In this document: positions 24,830 through 32,467 of the stretch, piece after piece | Layout: every line of letters starts with the position of its first letter | Position numbering within the stretch: the stretch's first letter is position 1 | Notes under the pieces: model-generated | Database searches by the model: none | The model's input: only the letters and a program-made list of their open reading frames with translations | What the model was told of the DNA's origin: nothing | DNA from: Azophilus sp965214305 | GTDB taxonomy: Bacteria; Pseudomonadota; Gammaproteobacteria; Pseudomonadales; Azotimanducaceae | Assembly (NCBI GenBank): GCA_965214305.1 | Contig: OZ243949.1 | Coordinates: 1,302,001-1,366,000 of the forward strand | Length of the DNA stretch: 64,000 bases | Reading direction: 5' to 3' | Made by a program: the position numbers and the translations under genes

Positions 24830-25489
24830 ATGTATATTAAATCCCCCCCCCCCCCTTCAAAAAAACTAGCGCTACTTGCAGCAACCGCACTGCTATCCGC
24901 CACCCAACTAGCATTAGCAGCACCTGGAGTATCTCTGGGCACAAAGCAAAGCAACATGGGCGGAAGTGAGCTCACCCTTTCATTGACCTGCGGTACGAAA
25001 GGATATCTCGCCACAGGGGTTGGAGAGGACCATGCGACCTATCTGGGGCAGCGACAGCGTAGTGACGGCTCCAACACGACTCCGTTGGAGTCCGGGAACG
25101 TCAATCTTGCGTCCACGTACTTCTACGTCCGAGGGGTAGGTATCGGAAGAGCATCGGATGACGGTAATTTCTCGCCCCTTCCAGAAAATCATCCCGGGCG
25201 TGCCTGGGGCGCAAAGAGATGGGGAGATTTATGGGGTGCCGTCATGCAGCCTCGTTACGAGGTTGACATTGAGTTGACCGCGACTCCACAGCCGGACCCT
25301 CCGGTGTATTTCGTAACTAACAACACTAGCGGTATTCCAGTCGAGAGCAAGACTGTGACCGTTCAGCGCAGGTATGACACCCCATACACAGCGCAAAACG
25401 TGAGCTTGGTGCGTTACTGCGATCTCAATTCCAAAGAAACGATCAGTGTCACCATCAATGGGAGGATCGCAGGCAAAAGGCCATTGTGA
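24830..25489 (+). CDS. Predicted exported protein with a 13-nt C tract in its signal-peptide codons
   Basis: The ATG at 24830 follows a near-perfect GGAGGAG ribosome site. The product is 219 residues: MYIKSPPPPSKK, then hydrophobic LALLAATALLSATQLALA, with a probable signal cleavage near residue 29. The run of 13 C (24843-24855) encodes the tail of Ser5 and Pro6-Pro9, so gain or loss of one base would shift the frame before the hydrophobic core. At present it is in frame. The mature part is Gly/Thr-rich and beta-prone; no family recognised. Its 3' end meets an IS30 remnant, so the C-terminus may be truncated. Confidence 0.72.
   Translation: MYIKSPPPPSKKLALLAATALLSATQLALAAPGVSLGTKQSNMGGSELTLSLTCGTKGYLATGVGEDHATYLGQRQRSDGSNTTPLESGNVNLASTYFYVRGVGIGRASDDGNFSPLPENHPGRAWGAKRWGDLWGAVMQPRYEVDIELTATPQPDPPVYFVTNNTSGIPVESKTVTVQRRYDTPYTAQNVSLVRYCDLNSKETISVTINGRIAGKRPL
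24843..24855 (+). repeat. Homopolymeric C tract (13 nt), candidate phase-variation switch
   Basis: Thirteen consecutive C within codons 5-9 of the exported protein starting at 24830. Slipped-strand mispairing here would switch the reading frame on and off. Current length gives the open frame. Confidence 0.7.
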
Positions 25490-26160
25490 TCTTTGAGACG
25501 ACCGACGAAGGCCTTGGGCGCGCCCGCCTCCTCCAGGGCCTCGCCGAACACCTCCGCCGACGTGCGGTAGCCCAACACCCGGCGCGGACGACCGTTGAGT
25601 AGGTCCCGCACCTGCCGGACCCGGGCATCGTCCAGACCGGTGAACGCCAGCGCCTTGGGGAAATACTGCCGGACCAGGCCGTTGGTGTGCTCGTCCGGCC
25701 CGCGCTCCCGGGAGCGGTGGGGCCGGGCGAAGAAAAAACCCGCCGACAGCCCCGCGGCCACCTCCCGGTGGCCCGCGAACTCCTTGCCGTTGTCCGCCGT
25801 CAAGGTGCGCGCCAGCGCCGAAACCGGCCCCGCAACTCCCCCGTCAGCTTGCGCGACCGTGACGACGCCTCCCGGCGACGAGCCTCCGGCAACCGCTGCG
25901 CCTGCTTCATGCGGCAGCCCCGAAGCCCGCTGTTGCGGCGCAACTCCCGGCCCGCCGTCGAGGCCGAAACCCCAAGCAGACGCGCAACCCCGCGAATCGA
26001 CTCGCCGCTTTTCCTCAGCGCGTGAATCCGGCATCGTGACCCGCAGGTCAGATGACGGTAGCCTCCGGCCATCGAATACGCTCCTTCTTTCAATATCGGA
26101 GAGTATCGCCGTCACTTGGCCTCCTTCTCAAATCATCCGTTGCACTTCATAGTGGAACGC
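25490..26160 (-). pseudogene. IS30-family transposase remnant
   Basis: Minus-strand pieces in at least two frames make up an IS30 transposase. The N-terminal part, starting near 26068, reads MAGGYRHLTCGSRCRIHALR and GVARLLGVSASTAGRELRR. The C-terminal part, in another frame, reads LTADNGKEFAGHREVAAGL, ARPHRSRERGPDEHTNGLV and RQYFPKALAFTGLDD. The middle of the protein, including part of the catalytic core, is deleted or frameshifted. A possible terminal repeat, CGTTGCACTTCATAGTGGAA, is at about 26139. It is not functional. Confidence 0.75.
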
Positions 26161-26302
26161 GCGCATTCACTAGTCCTTGATTCAGCCAATAACGTAGCAC
26201 CAGACACCCGCAGTTATCGAACATTACGACCCTATAAAAGACTTGGGAACAATGCGGGCGGACCGCGCAGGGCGACTCGGCGGCTCCTTGGCGAGCGAGC
26301 AA

Positions 26303-26734
26303 TCAAATGCTCAGTATGTAGTGTCCCCCATGAACGGTCAGGTGACACGCATTGATGAAGTCCATTCCGAGCAGTATGTCGTGATTCTGGGGCTGGTAAG
26401 GCAACTGAGACACATCGAGTTCCATGCCTCTCAATACATGCTCCATGTGTCGCTGCCCGGTCGGCAATACGACCTCGTCGCCAATTGGAATATCCAGCCG
26501 GATCCGGTACTTGTTGGTTTCAATGACCTTTCCGCTCACCGGTATGATTCGTCCCGTGCCTATGGACACTAATCCAACGTCCTTGACCACCTTCTCGGTA
26601 ATCAAGGTCGCTTGGGCACCCGTGTCTAGGAGGGCATCAAACGGGATTGGATCTGAGGGGGTTGGGCGCGGCTGTGAGACGGCGGCAACCAAGATGATCT
26701 GGCGATCCCTGACATTGCCGGCAAAAGTCCCCAT
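26303..26734 (-). CDS. Retropepsin-like aspartic protease-fold protein
   Basis: 143 residues. The aspartic protease motif FDALLDTGAQATLI (Asp37-Thr-Gly) is followed about 85 residues later by HDILLGMDFI, the hydrophobic-hydrophobic-Gly element of retroviral-type (clan AA) proteases. A single-domain protein of this kind would act as a dimer. Its ATG lies three bases after the stop of an 83-residue gene, so the two form a two-gene operon. Small two-gene units of this type recur in bacteria with unknown function; a role as a selfish or toxin-antitoxin-like module is speculation. Confidence 0.72.
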   Translation of the reverse strand: MGTFAGNVRDRQIILVAAVSQPRPTPSDPIPFDALLDTGAQATLITEKVVKDVGLVSIGTGRIIPVSGKVIETNKYRIRLDIPIGDEVVLPTGQRHMEHVLRGMELDVSQLPYQPQNHDILLGMDFINACHLTVHGGHYILSI

Positions 26735-26737
26735 CGC

Positions 26738-26989
26738 CTATGCGGCTTCTTCGTCGGCTAGGCATATGGTGAAGACGCCCAAGGAAATCGGCTGCTCGCC
26801 AATTTTCTGTATGGTGAATTTGCCCAGCCCATAAGTGCTAGTGCCGACCAAGTAAGCATCGCCGGTATCGTTATAGATCTCGACAACCTGGCCGGCATGG
26901 AGTAGCGCCGCCCGTCCAAAATGCTCCTTCTCCAAGCGCTCTTTCTCCACTGCATATGCAGCACGGTTTCGTTCAATTTCGCTGGTCAT
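26738..26989 (-). CDS. Small conserved protein (DUF5678-like) upstream of the protease
   Basis: 83 residues: a charged N-terminal helix (RAAYAVEKERLEKEHFGRAA) followed by a beta-rich part (LLHAGQVVEIYNDTGDAYLV, GLGKFTIQKIGEQP). The pattern of a Glu/Lys-rich helix, GxxVLLHxGxVV and KFxIxxIGEQP recalls small proteins that often precede retropepsin-like genes; the DUF5678 label is from memory and tentative. It probably partners the protease encoded immediately downstream. Confidence 0.55.
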   Translation of the reverse strand: MTSEIERNRAAYAVEKERLEKEHFGRAALLHAGQVVEIYNDTGDAYLVGTSTYGLGKFTIQKIGEQPISLGVFTICLADEEAA

Positions 26990-27074
26990 GTGCCATTTCT
27001 TTCTTTCGGGATTCTCTACTATATAGCATCTAGATGGCTGTCTATGGTAGTCACATCACCATCGACACGCCCGA

Positions 27075-27404
27075 CTACGGTTGCGTTGACTGCGGGCAAC
27101 GCTCGGCAATGGCCGCGTTCACGGAAAAAGTTGGCGAGAAACCCGAATGGTCCAGCGCTTCGAGACAGCGGAACAGGCCCACCCGGTTGCCGTAGTCGCG
27201 CGTTCCGTAGCCCTGGATATCGGGCGCCGGGCGCGGCCAGGCCTTGCGCTGCGGATTAGGCGGCGGATCCGGTTCGTAGAACTCGATATTGGGCGCCACC
27301 CAGAAGGCGACCCTGGCGCCGCCCGGCCAGCGGATCGGCAGGCGCTCGTCCCAAGCGCGGTAGTCGTAAAGGGCCGGATCCTCGCGCACTGGAAATACCC
27401 GCAA
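27075..27404 (-). pseudogene. 5' fragment of a polysaccharide-deacetylase/PuuE-like allantoinase gene
   Basis: The product begins MRVFPVREDPALYDYRAWDE and continues LPIRWPGGARVAFWVAPNIE and YGTRDYGNRVGLFRCLEALD, the N-terminal strand and first helix of NodB-fold deacetylases related to PuuE-type allantoinases and amidohydrolases. After NAAIAERCPQ it stops abruptly; a normal member is about 300 residues, so some two thirds are lost at a junction near 27090. It starts 7 bases after the stop of the isochorismatase gene, so it was once the next gene of that operon. Confidence 0.7.
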
Positions 27405-27411
27405 ACCGTCC

Positions 27412-28125
27412 CTAGAAGCCCGCGCCGCGCGCCTGACGGATCGGCTCGCAGCCGGGATGGCTCTTAAGCCAGCTTTCCACTGCGGCGAAAGGCTCCACGT
27501 CCGCGTACTTGAGCATGATGTCGCAAAGGTTGGCGAAATGCGGAATCTCGTGCTTGTCGGCCACGCACTCCTCCGGCACGACGGTCCGATAGCCGTGCGA
27601 AAGCGAGGCGACCGCCGAGGCGCGCACGCAGCCGGACGTGCTGCCGCCGGTAAGGATCACCGTATCGACCTTGTGCCAAACCAAAAGCGAGGGAATCAGG
27701 CTGTCGTGGAAAACGCTCGCCATGCGCTTGTTGACCACGGCATCGCGGTCGCGATCGACCTCAAGGCGCGGGTCGAGCTCCGCCCGGGCGCCGCCCTCCT
27801 TGATATTCTGGAGCGAATGCTCGGTATTGGTGCGCGTGCCCCAAACGCCGGCATCATCGGCGTTGCCCATGTAGGCCACGTAGGTCCAGATCACCGGCAT
27901 GTTCCGGCCGCGCGCCAGCGCCGACAGACGGTTGATATAGTCGATCTGGCCGGGGTCCGTCTGGTAGGCCGTGGGAAAGCGGTCGATATCCGTATAGGCG
28001 CGCTGCAAATCGATATTGATCAGCGCCGCTTTTTCGCCGAAGCCGAAACGCGCCCGGTTAGGGTTGGACTTGACCTCTTCCCAATACTGGCGCGGCGTCA
28101 GATTGGAGGTTTGCATCTTTGGCAT
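27412..28125 (-). CDS. Isochorismatase-family cysteine hydrolase (N-carbamoylsarcosine-amidase-like)
   Basis: 237 residues. The catalytic triad is visible: Asp in AALINIDLQRAY, Lys in AVVNKRMASVFHDS and Cys in TGGSTSGCVRASAVASL. The cis-peptide region and the extended N-terminus starting with the PRQYWEEVK helix are like N-carbamoylsarcosine amidohydrolases rather than short nicotinamidases. It could remove a carbamoyl or amide group from the ring-opened product made by the upstream hydantoinase-like enzyme; this is inference. The region upstream was broken by a Fic fragment and IS481 debris, which separates it from the operon that ends at 28910. Confidence 0.82.
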   Translation of the reverse strand: MPKMQTSNLTPRQYWEEVKSNPNRARFGFGEKAALINIDLQRAYTDIDRFPTAYQTDPGQIDYINRLSALARGRNMPVIWTYVAYMGNADDAGVWGTRTNTEHSLQNIKEGGARAELDPRLEVDRDRDAVVNKRMASVFHDSLIPSLLVWHKVDTVILTGGSTSGCVRASAVASLSHGYRTVVPEECVADKHEIPHFANLCDIMLKYADVEPFAAVESWLKSHPGCEPIRQARGAGF

Positions 28126-28415
28126 CGGCGCACCCTGACATCCGCCCGGCCTGTCGCATCGTTGGCGTGGCGGAACAGCCGGTCAGCCGTCGTGACGATG
28201 TTTTCGATCTCGGAACTCGCTTGGGCTTCCAGCAGCGGGATCGAGTTGATCAGCACGGACTGGTTCGGAATGAGCTTCCCGGAAGCCCGCAGTTCCGCCA
28301 GCGCCGCACGGGCCGCGATGCAACTGCGGAGAATCGTCTTTGTCTCGGTTTCCGCAGCGGGCGGCAGGTCCGGCAATTCGTTGTATGGACGCGCAGGGTC
28401 GAATGACTGGGGCAT
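28098..28415 (-). pseudogene. N-terminal fragment of a second Fic-family gene
   Basis: From the ATG at 28415 the product reads MPQSFDPARPYNELPDLPPA, then AALAELRASGKLIPNQSVLI and LLEAQASSEIENIVTTADRL. This is the Fic N-terminal domain, with the inhibitory motif SSEIEN. After LFRHAND, near 28130, similarity ends and the frame runs into the isochorismatase gene. The HPFxDGNGR catalytic motif is absent, so it cannot transfer AMP. Its operator array upstream (28452-28516) is still present. Confidence 0.75.
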
Positions 28416-28451
28416 GTTGTCCTGTATCCCGCTGATGCGGATGGGTCCGCC

Positions 28452-28516
28452 GAACATGTCAATGATCTCGACATGTCGCTGAAACATGTCGATAAAATTG
28501 AATTATATCGACATAT
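28452..28516 (-). promoter_or_regulatory. Array of four CATGTCGA-like operator repeats upstream of the broken Fic gene
   Basis: Within 65 bases the motif recurs four times, in both orientations: GAACATGTC (28453), TCGACATGTCG (28468), ACATGTCGATA (28484) and TATCGACATAT (28506). CGACATGT pairs with ACATGTCG across 7 bases and ATGTCGATA with TATCGACAT across a short AT spacer. Closely spaced palindromes upstream of Fic or toxin-antitoxin genes usually bind an autoregulator. The array lies 37-101 bases upstream of the Fic ATG. Confidence 0.5.
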
Positions 28517-28543
28517 CCTAGCGCAGCAAGCAGTTGTGCGGGT

Positions 28544-28909
28544 TCACGACATATGGGGCTGTTTGTGTTCCGTTGTCCTTTGTTTGCAAAGGTATTCCAT
28601 CCCTGTCCGGCATCTGGCGGACCACCCGCGAAGCCATCGCCGGACACTACCTCCAAAACCTCCTTTAGGCCCGGAAACTTCTTCGCCATTTTATTTGATG
28701 CCGCGGTGAAACCCGAAGTTCTTGAAGATCGACGCCGTTGATCCAGGGGCATTTGGGCGGCAGGACGGCCAGGGGGAGGCCGAGCGCCTCGCAGGCGCCC
28801 CCGAACCCGGCGCGGAACTCGCCGCCGCCGTCCACCTGGATGGAGCGCGGCGGGTACGGCAGGTCCTCGGGCACCGCTTCGAGGAAGCGGCGGCTTGCCG
28901 CCGTTCCCC
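28544..28909 (-). pseudogene. IS481-type transposase remnant (copy 2)
   Basis: Two pieces in different frames. The right piece (about 28735-28909) reads RFLEAVPEDLPYPPRSIQVD, GGGEFRAGFGGACEALGLPL and AVLPPKCPWINGV, which is the middle of the integrase-like catalytic domain. The left piece (28544-28605) is the terminal MEYLCKQRTTEHKQPHMS stop. Sequence between them is lost. The gene is inactive and sits directly against the stop codon of the cytosine-deaminase-like gene. Confidence 0.7.
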
Positions 28910-30085
28910 CTACTCCTTGAGTTCGACCGGGCTTCCATCGCGGAGGATGATTCTCTCGGCAGGACACCTTGACAGGATATCGTCGAAATCCATGCCGCGC
29001 ACCAGCACCAGGTTGGCAGGCTCCCCGGCGCGCAGCTCAGCGCGTCCGTCGCAAACCGATTTCACCAGAGCCGTGGTTGAATCCAGCTGTGCGCCCAGCA
29101 TGCCGGCGTAAAGCGTGTCCAGCAAATCCGCATCGCCATAGGGATAGAAAGCATCGCGAACGTTGTCGCTGGCAAAGCGCACTTCGATGCCGGCATCAAG
29201 CATCTCATGGACGCAGGTCAGCCCGCGCTTAAGCGGCGTGCCGCTTCCCCGGTCCTGCAAGTAAAGGTTGGTGAGCGGCAGCGCCACCACCTCGATTTGC
29301 GCCCGCAGCAGCTTGTCAATGACTTTTTTTCGGGCCGCTGGCTCCATCACGGCCAGCGCGCAGCCGTGGCTGAGCGTAACCTTCCCCTGTAGGCCATTGC
29401 CGATGACCGCATCGGCCAAATAGCCGATCGATGCCTGCCCGGGGCTTAAGTGCTCGTCCTGATGCAGGTCAAGAGGCGCATCCTGTTCGATGGCCAACTG
29501 GATAACGGCATCAATCGAGCGCTTCGGCTCGGCATACAGCGCCGGCGCGGCGCCGATGAGATCGGCGCCCCTGGCCAGCGCCTCCCTGATGAGGCTCCTG
29601 CCATCGGAAGTTGACGGGTCCAGCCGCTGCGTCGCAAAGGCAACCACCTCGATTTGCATCTTCGCAGCCAGTTCGGCTGCGGCATCCAAGGTGCCCTGCA
29701 CTGCTGCCAGGCGGGTCGAGTCATCCAGGTCGGCATGGGTCCGGATGCCGGTGGTGCCATGGGAAAGCGCTCGTTGAAACAGTTTTCGCGCTTGCGCTTG
29801 GAATTGCCCGGCGGAGAAGCCGCCAAGCATTTCGAGCGTAATGGCAATGGCGTGCTCAAAGGAATCGGGCTTGCGCCCCGCCAGGGTAAAAGCCCGGTTG
29901 GCATGAACATGCTTATCGACCAGCGGCGGCAGGCAAAGCCACTCGGGCACTGCGGCCAGTTCCCTGATTTCCGCTATTTTCCCCTCGGAAAACGCAATCT
30001 CCAGGGCCTGATTCGAGCCGGGAAAGGCGACATTGCTGATGAGGCCGCCGTTATTGCCGGAAATATCGACGGGGCTGGCAGGCAT
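28910..30085 (-). CDS. Cytosine-deaminase-like amidohydrolase
   Basis: 391-residue metal-dependent deaminase of the CodA-like amidohydrolase group, which includes creatinine and isocytosine deaminases. Landmarks: metal-site HVHANRAFT, HGTTGIRTHADLDDSTRLAA, LDLHQDEH, LSHGCAL and the Asp of FASDNVRDAFYPYGDADLLD. I place the start at ATG 30085 (MPASPVDISGNN); an in-frame TTG lies at 30097. The 5' end of the gene is duplicated 105 bases upstream as a 28-codon frame. It is the last surviving gene of the minus-strand operon that begins at 36165. The substrate is probably a ring with an amidine or amino group; this is inference. Confidence 0.82.
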   Translation of the reverse strand: MPASPVDISGNNGGLISNVAFPGSNQALEIAFSEGKIAEIRELAAVPEWLCLPPLVDKHVHANRAFTLAGRKPDSFEHAIAITLEMLGGFSAGQFQAQARKLFQRALSHGTTGIRTHADLDDSTRLAAVQGTLDAAAELAAKMQIEVVAFATQRLDPSTSDGRSLIREALARGADLIGAAPALYAEPKRSIDAVIQLAIEQDAPLDLHQDEHLSPGQASIGYLADAVIGNGLQGKVTLSHGCALAVMEPAARKKVIDKLLRAQIEVVALPLTNLYLQDRGSGTPLKRGLTCVHEMLDAGIEVRFASDNVRDAFYPYGDADLLDTLYAGMLGAQLDSTTALVKSVCDGRAELRAGEPANLVLVRGMDFDDILSRCPAERIILRDGSPVELKE

Positions 30086-30103
30086 CGCTATATCCAAGGC
30101 CTG

Positions 30104-30190
30104 TTAGCGCGCATTGCTGATCAGCGTGCCGCTATTGCCGGAAATGGCGACGGGACCAAGGAAATTGCGGGACGGCGCACGGGCAGGCAT
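30104..30190 (-). other. Short open frame made by tandem duplication of the deaminase gene's 5' end
   Basis: ATG at 30190 opens MPARAPSRNFLGPVAISGNS and ends GTLISNAR stop. The real gene starts MPASPVDISGNNGGLISN. The flanks are also duplicated: the hydantoinase end reads CGCTAACTGGCCTTG and this frame's end reads CGCTAACAGGCCTTG. The repeat period is 105 bases. It may act as an upstream peptide that is translated before the deaminase, or be a harmless relic. Confidence 0.6.
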
Positions 30191-30204
30191 CGCTACAAGG
30201 CCAG

Positions 30205-31551
30205 TTAGCGGGGGCGAGTGATGCAGATGCCCTTGCCACGCTGCCCGTCGTCGATTTCGCCGTTTTCATAAATAACGCGGCCGTTCGAGACCGTCAGGAC
30301 GGGCCAGCCTTTCAGCTTCATCCCTTCATAGATGCAGGTGCCGCGGCCTTCATGCCTCACTTCGCGTTCTTTCTCGAGATCCACCAGCACCAGATCCGCA
30401 TCCGTGTTCGGCTCCAGCGAGCCCTTGCGCGGATAGTAGCCGAAGCGCCTGGCCGGCCCGTATGAGTTCACCCTCACCAGCTGCTGCAGCGACAGGCCCC
30501 GGTTGATGACCCCATGGGTAATCAGCAGCGGTAATTCCCAGGGGAAGCTGACCACGCCGGGAAACTCCGTCCACAGATCTTCGCCCTTCTTGGGCAAAAA
30601 AGGCACATGGTCGCTGCCGATGGAATTAACCTTGTCCACCAGCATCCCCCGCCACAGCCATTCCAGTTGCTCGCGGTCGCGCAAAGGCGGCGAAATCTTG
30701 GCCGTCATGTCCAGATCTTCGTCGTAGCAGGTGCGGGTAAGGTAATGGGGGCAGGTTTCCACGGTCACGTCCAAACCCTTGGCGCGCGCCTCGGCGGCCA
30801 GATCCGGGCCGGCGCCCACGGAAGTATGCACCAGTTGCAGGGGGCAGCCGGTGCGTTCCGCCAGAAAGATCATGCGCTTGATGGTTTCCACCTCGCAGAA
30901 CGCGGGGCGCGATTCGGTGTAGGCGCCCAGATCCTGGCGCCCGGATGCCAGCATGTCCCGCTTGAACCAGGAAGCGATGGCGGTGTTCTCGCAATGCACC
31001 GACACCACGCCCTGCGGCAGCTTGGCCACTTGCAGCATGGTGGCGTAAACCCAGCCGTCGTTGGCCGGCACGATGCCTATGGGGTTGTCCGGCTCGTAGC
31101 CAAAATACAGCTTGAAGGACTGCACACCGGTATGCTCAACGATTTTCGGAATTTCGCGTATGTGTTCTTCGCGCTGGATGCCGAAGTGGAAACCGAAATC
31201 GATGCAGGCGTTTTCCTCGCCGATGCGGCGGCGCTCGTCGTAAAACGGCAGATAGGATTCCTTCTTATTGCGGATGTACAAAAAGATGGTGGAGATGCCG
31301 CCCCGGGCCGCCTGGGCGGTTTCCGTGCGCATGTCCTCATCGTAGGGATACGCCACGCCAAGGTGGCAATGCGTGTCGATCACGCCCGGGAACAAGCAGC
31401 GGCCCTGCGCATCGATCACGCGCCTTGCCTGCGGCAAGGCATCGCTGGCCCCGGCCATGAGTATCTTGCCGTCCTTAACGGCAATGCCGCCAAAGAACTC
31501 GCCCGAGTGGTCAACCACGCGGGCGTTGCGAATGGTCAGATCCGCCTTCAT
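30205..31551 (-). CDS. Hydantoinase/dihydropyrimidinase-like cyclic amidohydrolase
   Basis: 448 residues, binuclear-metal amidohydrolase of the dihydroorotase/hydantoinase group that opens cyclic amides. His61 and His63 in DTHCHLGVAY, carboxylated Lys147 in QSFKLYFGYEPDN, further ligands in VVSVHCENT and LQLVHTSVG, and Asp in SIGSDHVPFLP. The C-terminal sandwich has GSLEPNTDADLVLVDLE. It overlaps the DpaA-like gene by four bases (ATGA). With a deaminase downstream and a carbamoyl-amidase-like hydrolase beyond, it fits the ring-opening step of a heterocycle pathway. Confidence 0.88.
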   Translation of the reverse strand: MKADLTIRNARVVDHSGEFFGGIAVKDGKILMAGASDALPQARRVIDAQGRCLFPGVIDTHCHLGVAYPYDEDMRTETAQAARGGISTIFLYIRNKKESYLPFYDERRRIGEENACIDFGFHFGIQREEHIREIPKIVEHTGVQSFKLYFGYEPDNPIGIVPANDGWVYATMLQVAKLPQGVVSVHCENTAIASWFKRDMLASGRQDLGAYTESRPAFCEVETIKRMIFLAERTGCPLQLVHTSVGAGPDLAAEARAKGLDVTVETCPHYLTRTCYDEDLDMTAKISPPLRDREQLEWLWRGMLVDKVNSIGSDHVPFLPKKGEDLWTEFPGVVSFPWELPLLITHGVINRGLSLQQLVRVNSYGPARRFGYYPRKGSLEPNTDADLVLVDLEKEREVRHEGRGTCIYEGMKLKGWPVLTVSNGRVIYENGEIDDGQRGKGICITRPR

Positions 31552-32456
31552 ACGGCCTTCTCCTCCAGCACCCTGTCAATGATCTTGGCAATGCCCGCCC
31601 ATTGACTTGCCCCCACCGTGACCGGCGCCCGGCGCCCCAGGGCCCGCGCCCAGATCGCCTTGCGACCGCTACGCCTCGCATAATCGAGATCAACGCCGCC
31701 CGGCGGCGCGGACAAGTCCATTACCAGGGCGGTTGCGGGCAAGGCATCAATCAGCCGCGCGGTGACGAGGGGCGCCGGCACGGTTGAAAGGATCATGTCA
31801 AAACCCGGCGCCGCTTCGTTCAAGCGCTCCAAAGGCAGGCCTTCGGCACCCGCTGTATAGGCCATGGCGCGCTGCGCCGGATTGCGCGCCGCCACCGTCA
31901 CCCGGGCACCGAGGGCGATCAGGGAGCGCGTGAGCACCGAGCCGATATTGCCGTGGCCGACCACGCACAGGGAGGCGTTATGGATGGTGATAGCGGTGTT
32001 CTCAATGATGATTCCGATGGCGGCTTCCACAATGGCCGGGGCGCGCAGCAGCATCAGCTCCTGGTCATGCTCGTACTCGTGGAGGCCGATACCCAAGCGC
32101 CGCGCCGCATCTTTCAGCCCTTCATCCGCCTTGCCCAGAATAATATGCGCGCCGTCGGCCATCACCGACAGTAGGTTTTCCCTGGGAATGATTTTTTCGT
32201 CGGCGAAAATGCTGCCGTCGGCAGCGATGCCGGGTATGGGCATGAGACAAAAATCGGCACCCTGCAAACAATCCCGCGCGGTCGCCGCCAAGGTGGCACC
32301 GGCCACCCCGCCTTCGGGCCAAGGGAAGCCGAAGGCCGTTACGCGGGCACCGTCGGCAAGCGCCAGGCGGGCGATTTCCTGTTCGCGCTCATCGCCGCCC
32401 AATATGGCTATTTCCAGCGACTTCAGCTTTCCGAAAGCGTTGCTTTGATCGGGCAT
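31548..32456 (-). CDS. Dipicolinate synthase subunit A-like NAD(P)-binding protein
   Basis: 302 residues. The N-terminal domain (LEIAILGGDEREQEIARLAL) and the central Rossmann motif VVGHGNIGSVLTRSLIALGA, preceded by a long helix EAAIGIIIENTAITIHNAS, match the layout of dipicolinate synthase subunit A (DpaA/SpoVFA) of spore-forming Firmicutes. No subunit B flavoprotein is present in the window. In a proteobacterial catabolic operon a spore role is unlikely; it may oxidise or reduce a cyclic imine or amino acid intermediate. It sits between hydantoinase and aldehyde dehydrogenase genes with a four-base overlap on one side. Confidence 0.7.
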   Translation of the reverse strand: MPDQSNAFGKLKSLEIAILGGDEREQEIARLALADGARVTAFGFPWPEGGVAGATLAATARDCLQGADFCLMPIPGIAADGSIFADEKIIPRENLLSVMADGAHIILGKADEGLKDAARRLGIGLHEYEHDQELMLLRAPAIVEAAIGIIIENTAITIHNASLCVVGHGNIGSVLTRSLIALGARVTVAARNPAQRAMAYTAGAEGLPLERLNEAAPGFDMILSTVPAPLVTARLIDALPATALVMDLSAPPGGVDLDYARRSGRKAIWARALGRRAPVTVGASQWAGIAKIIDRVLEEKAV

Positions 32457-32467
32457 GGCAAAGGGGC

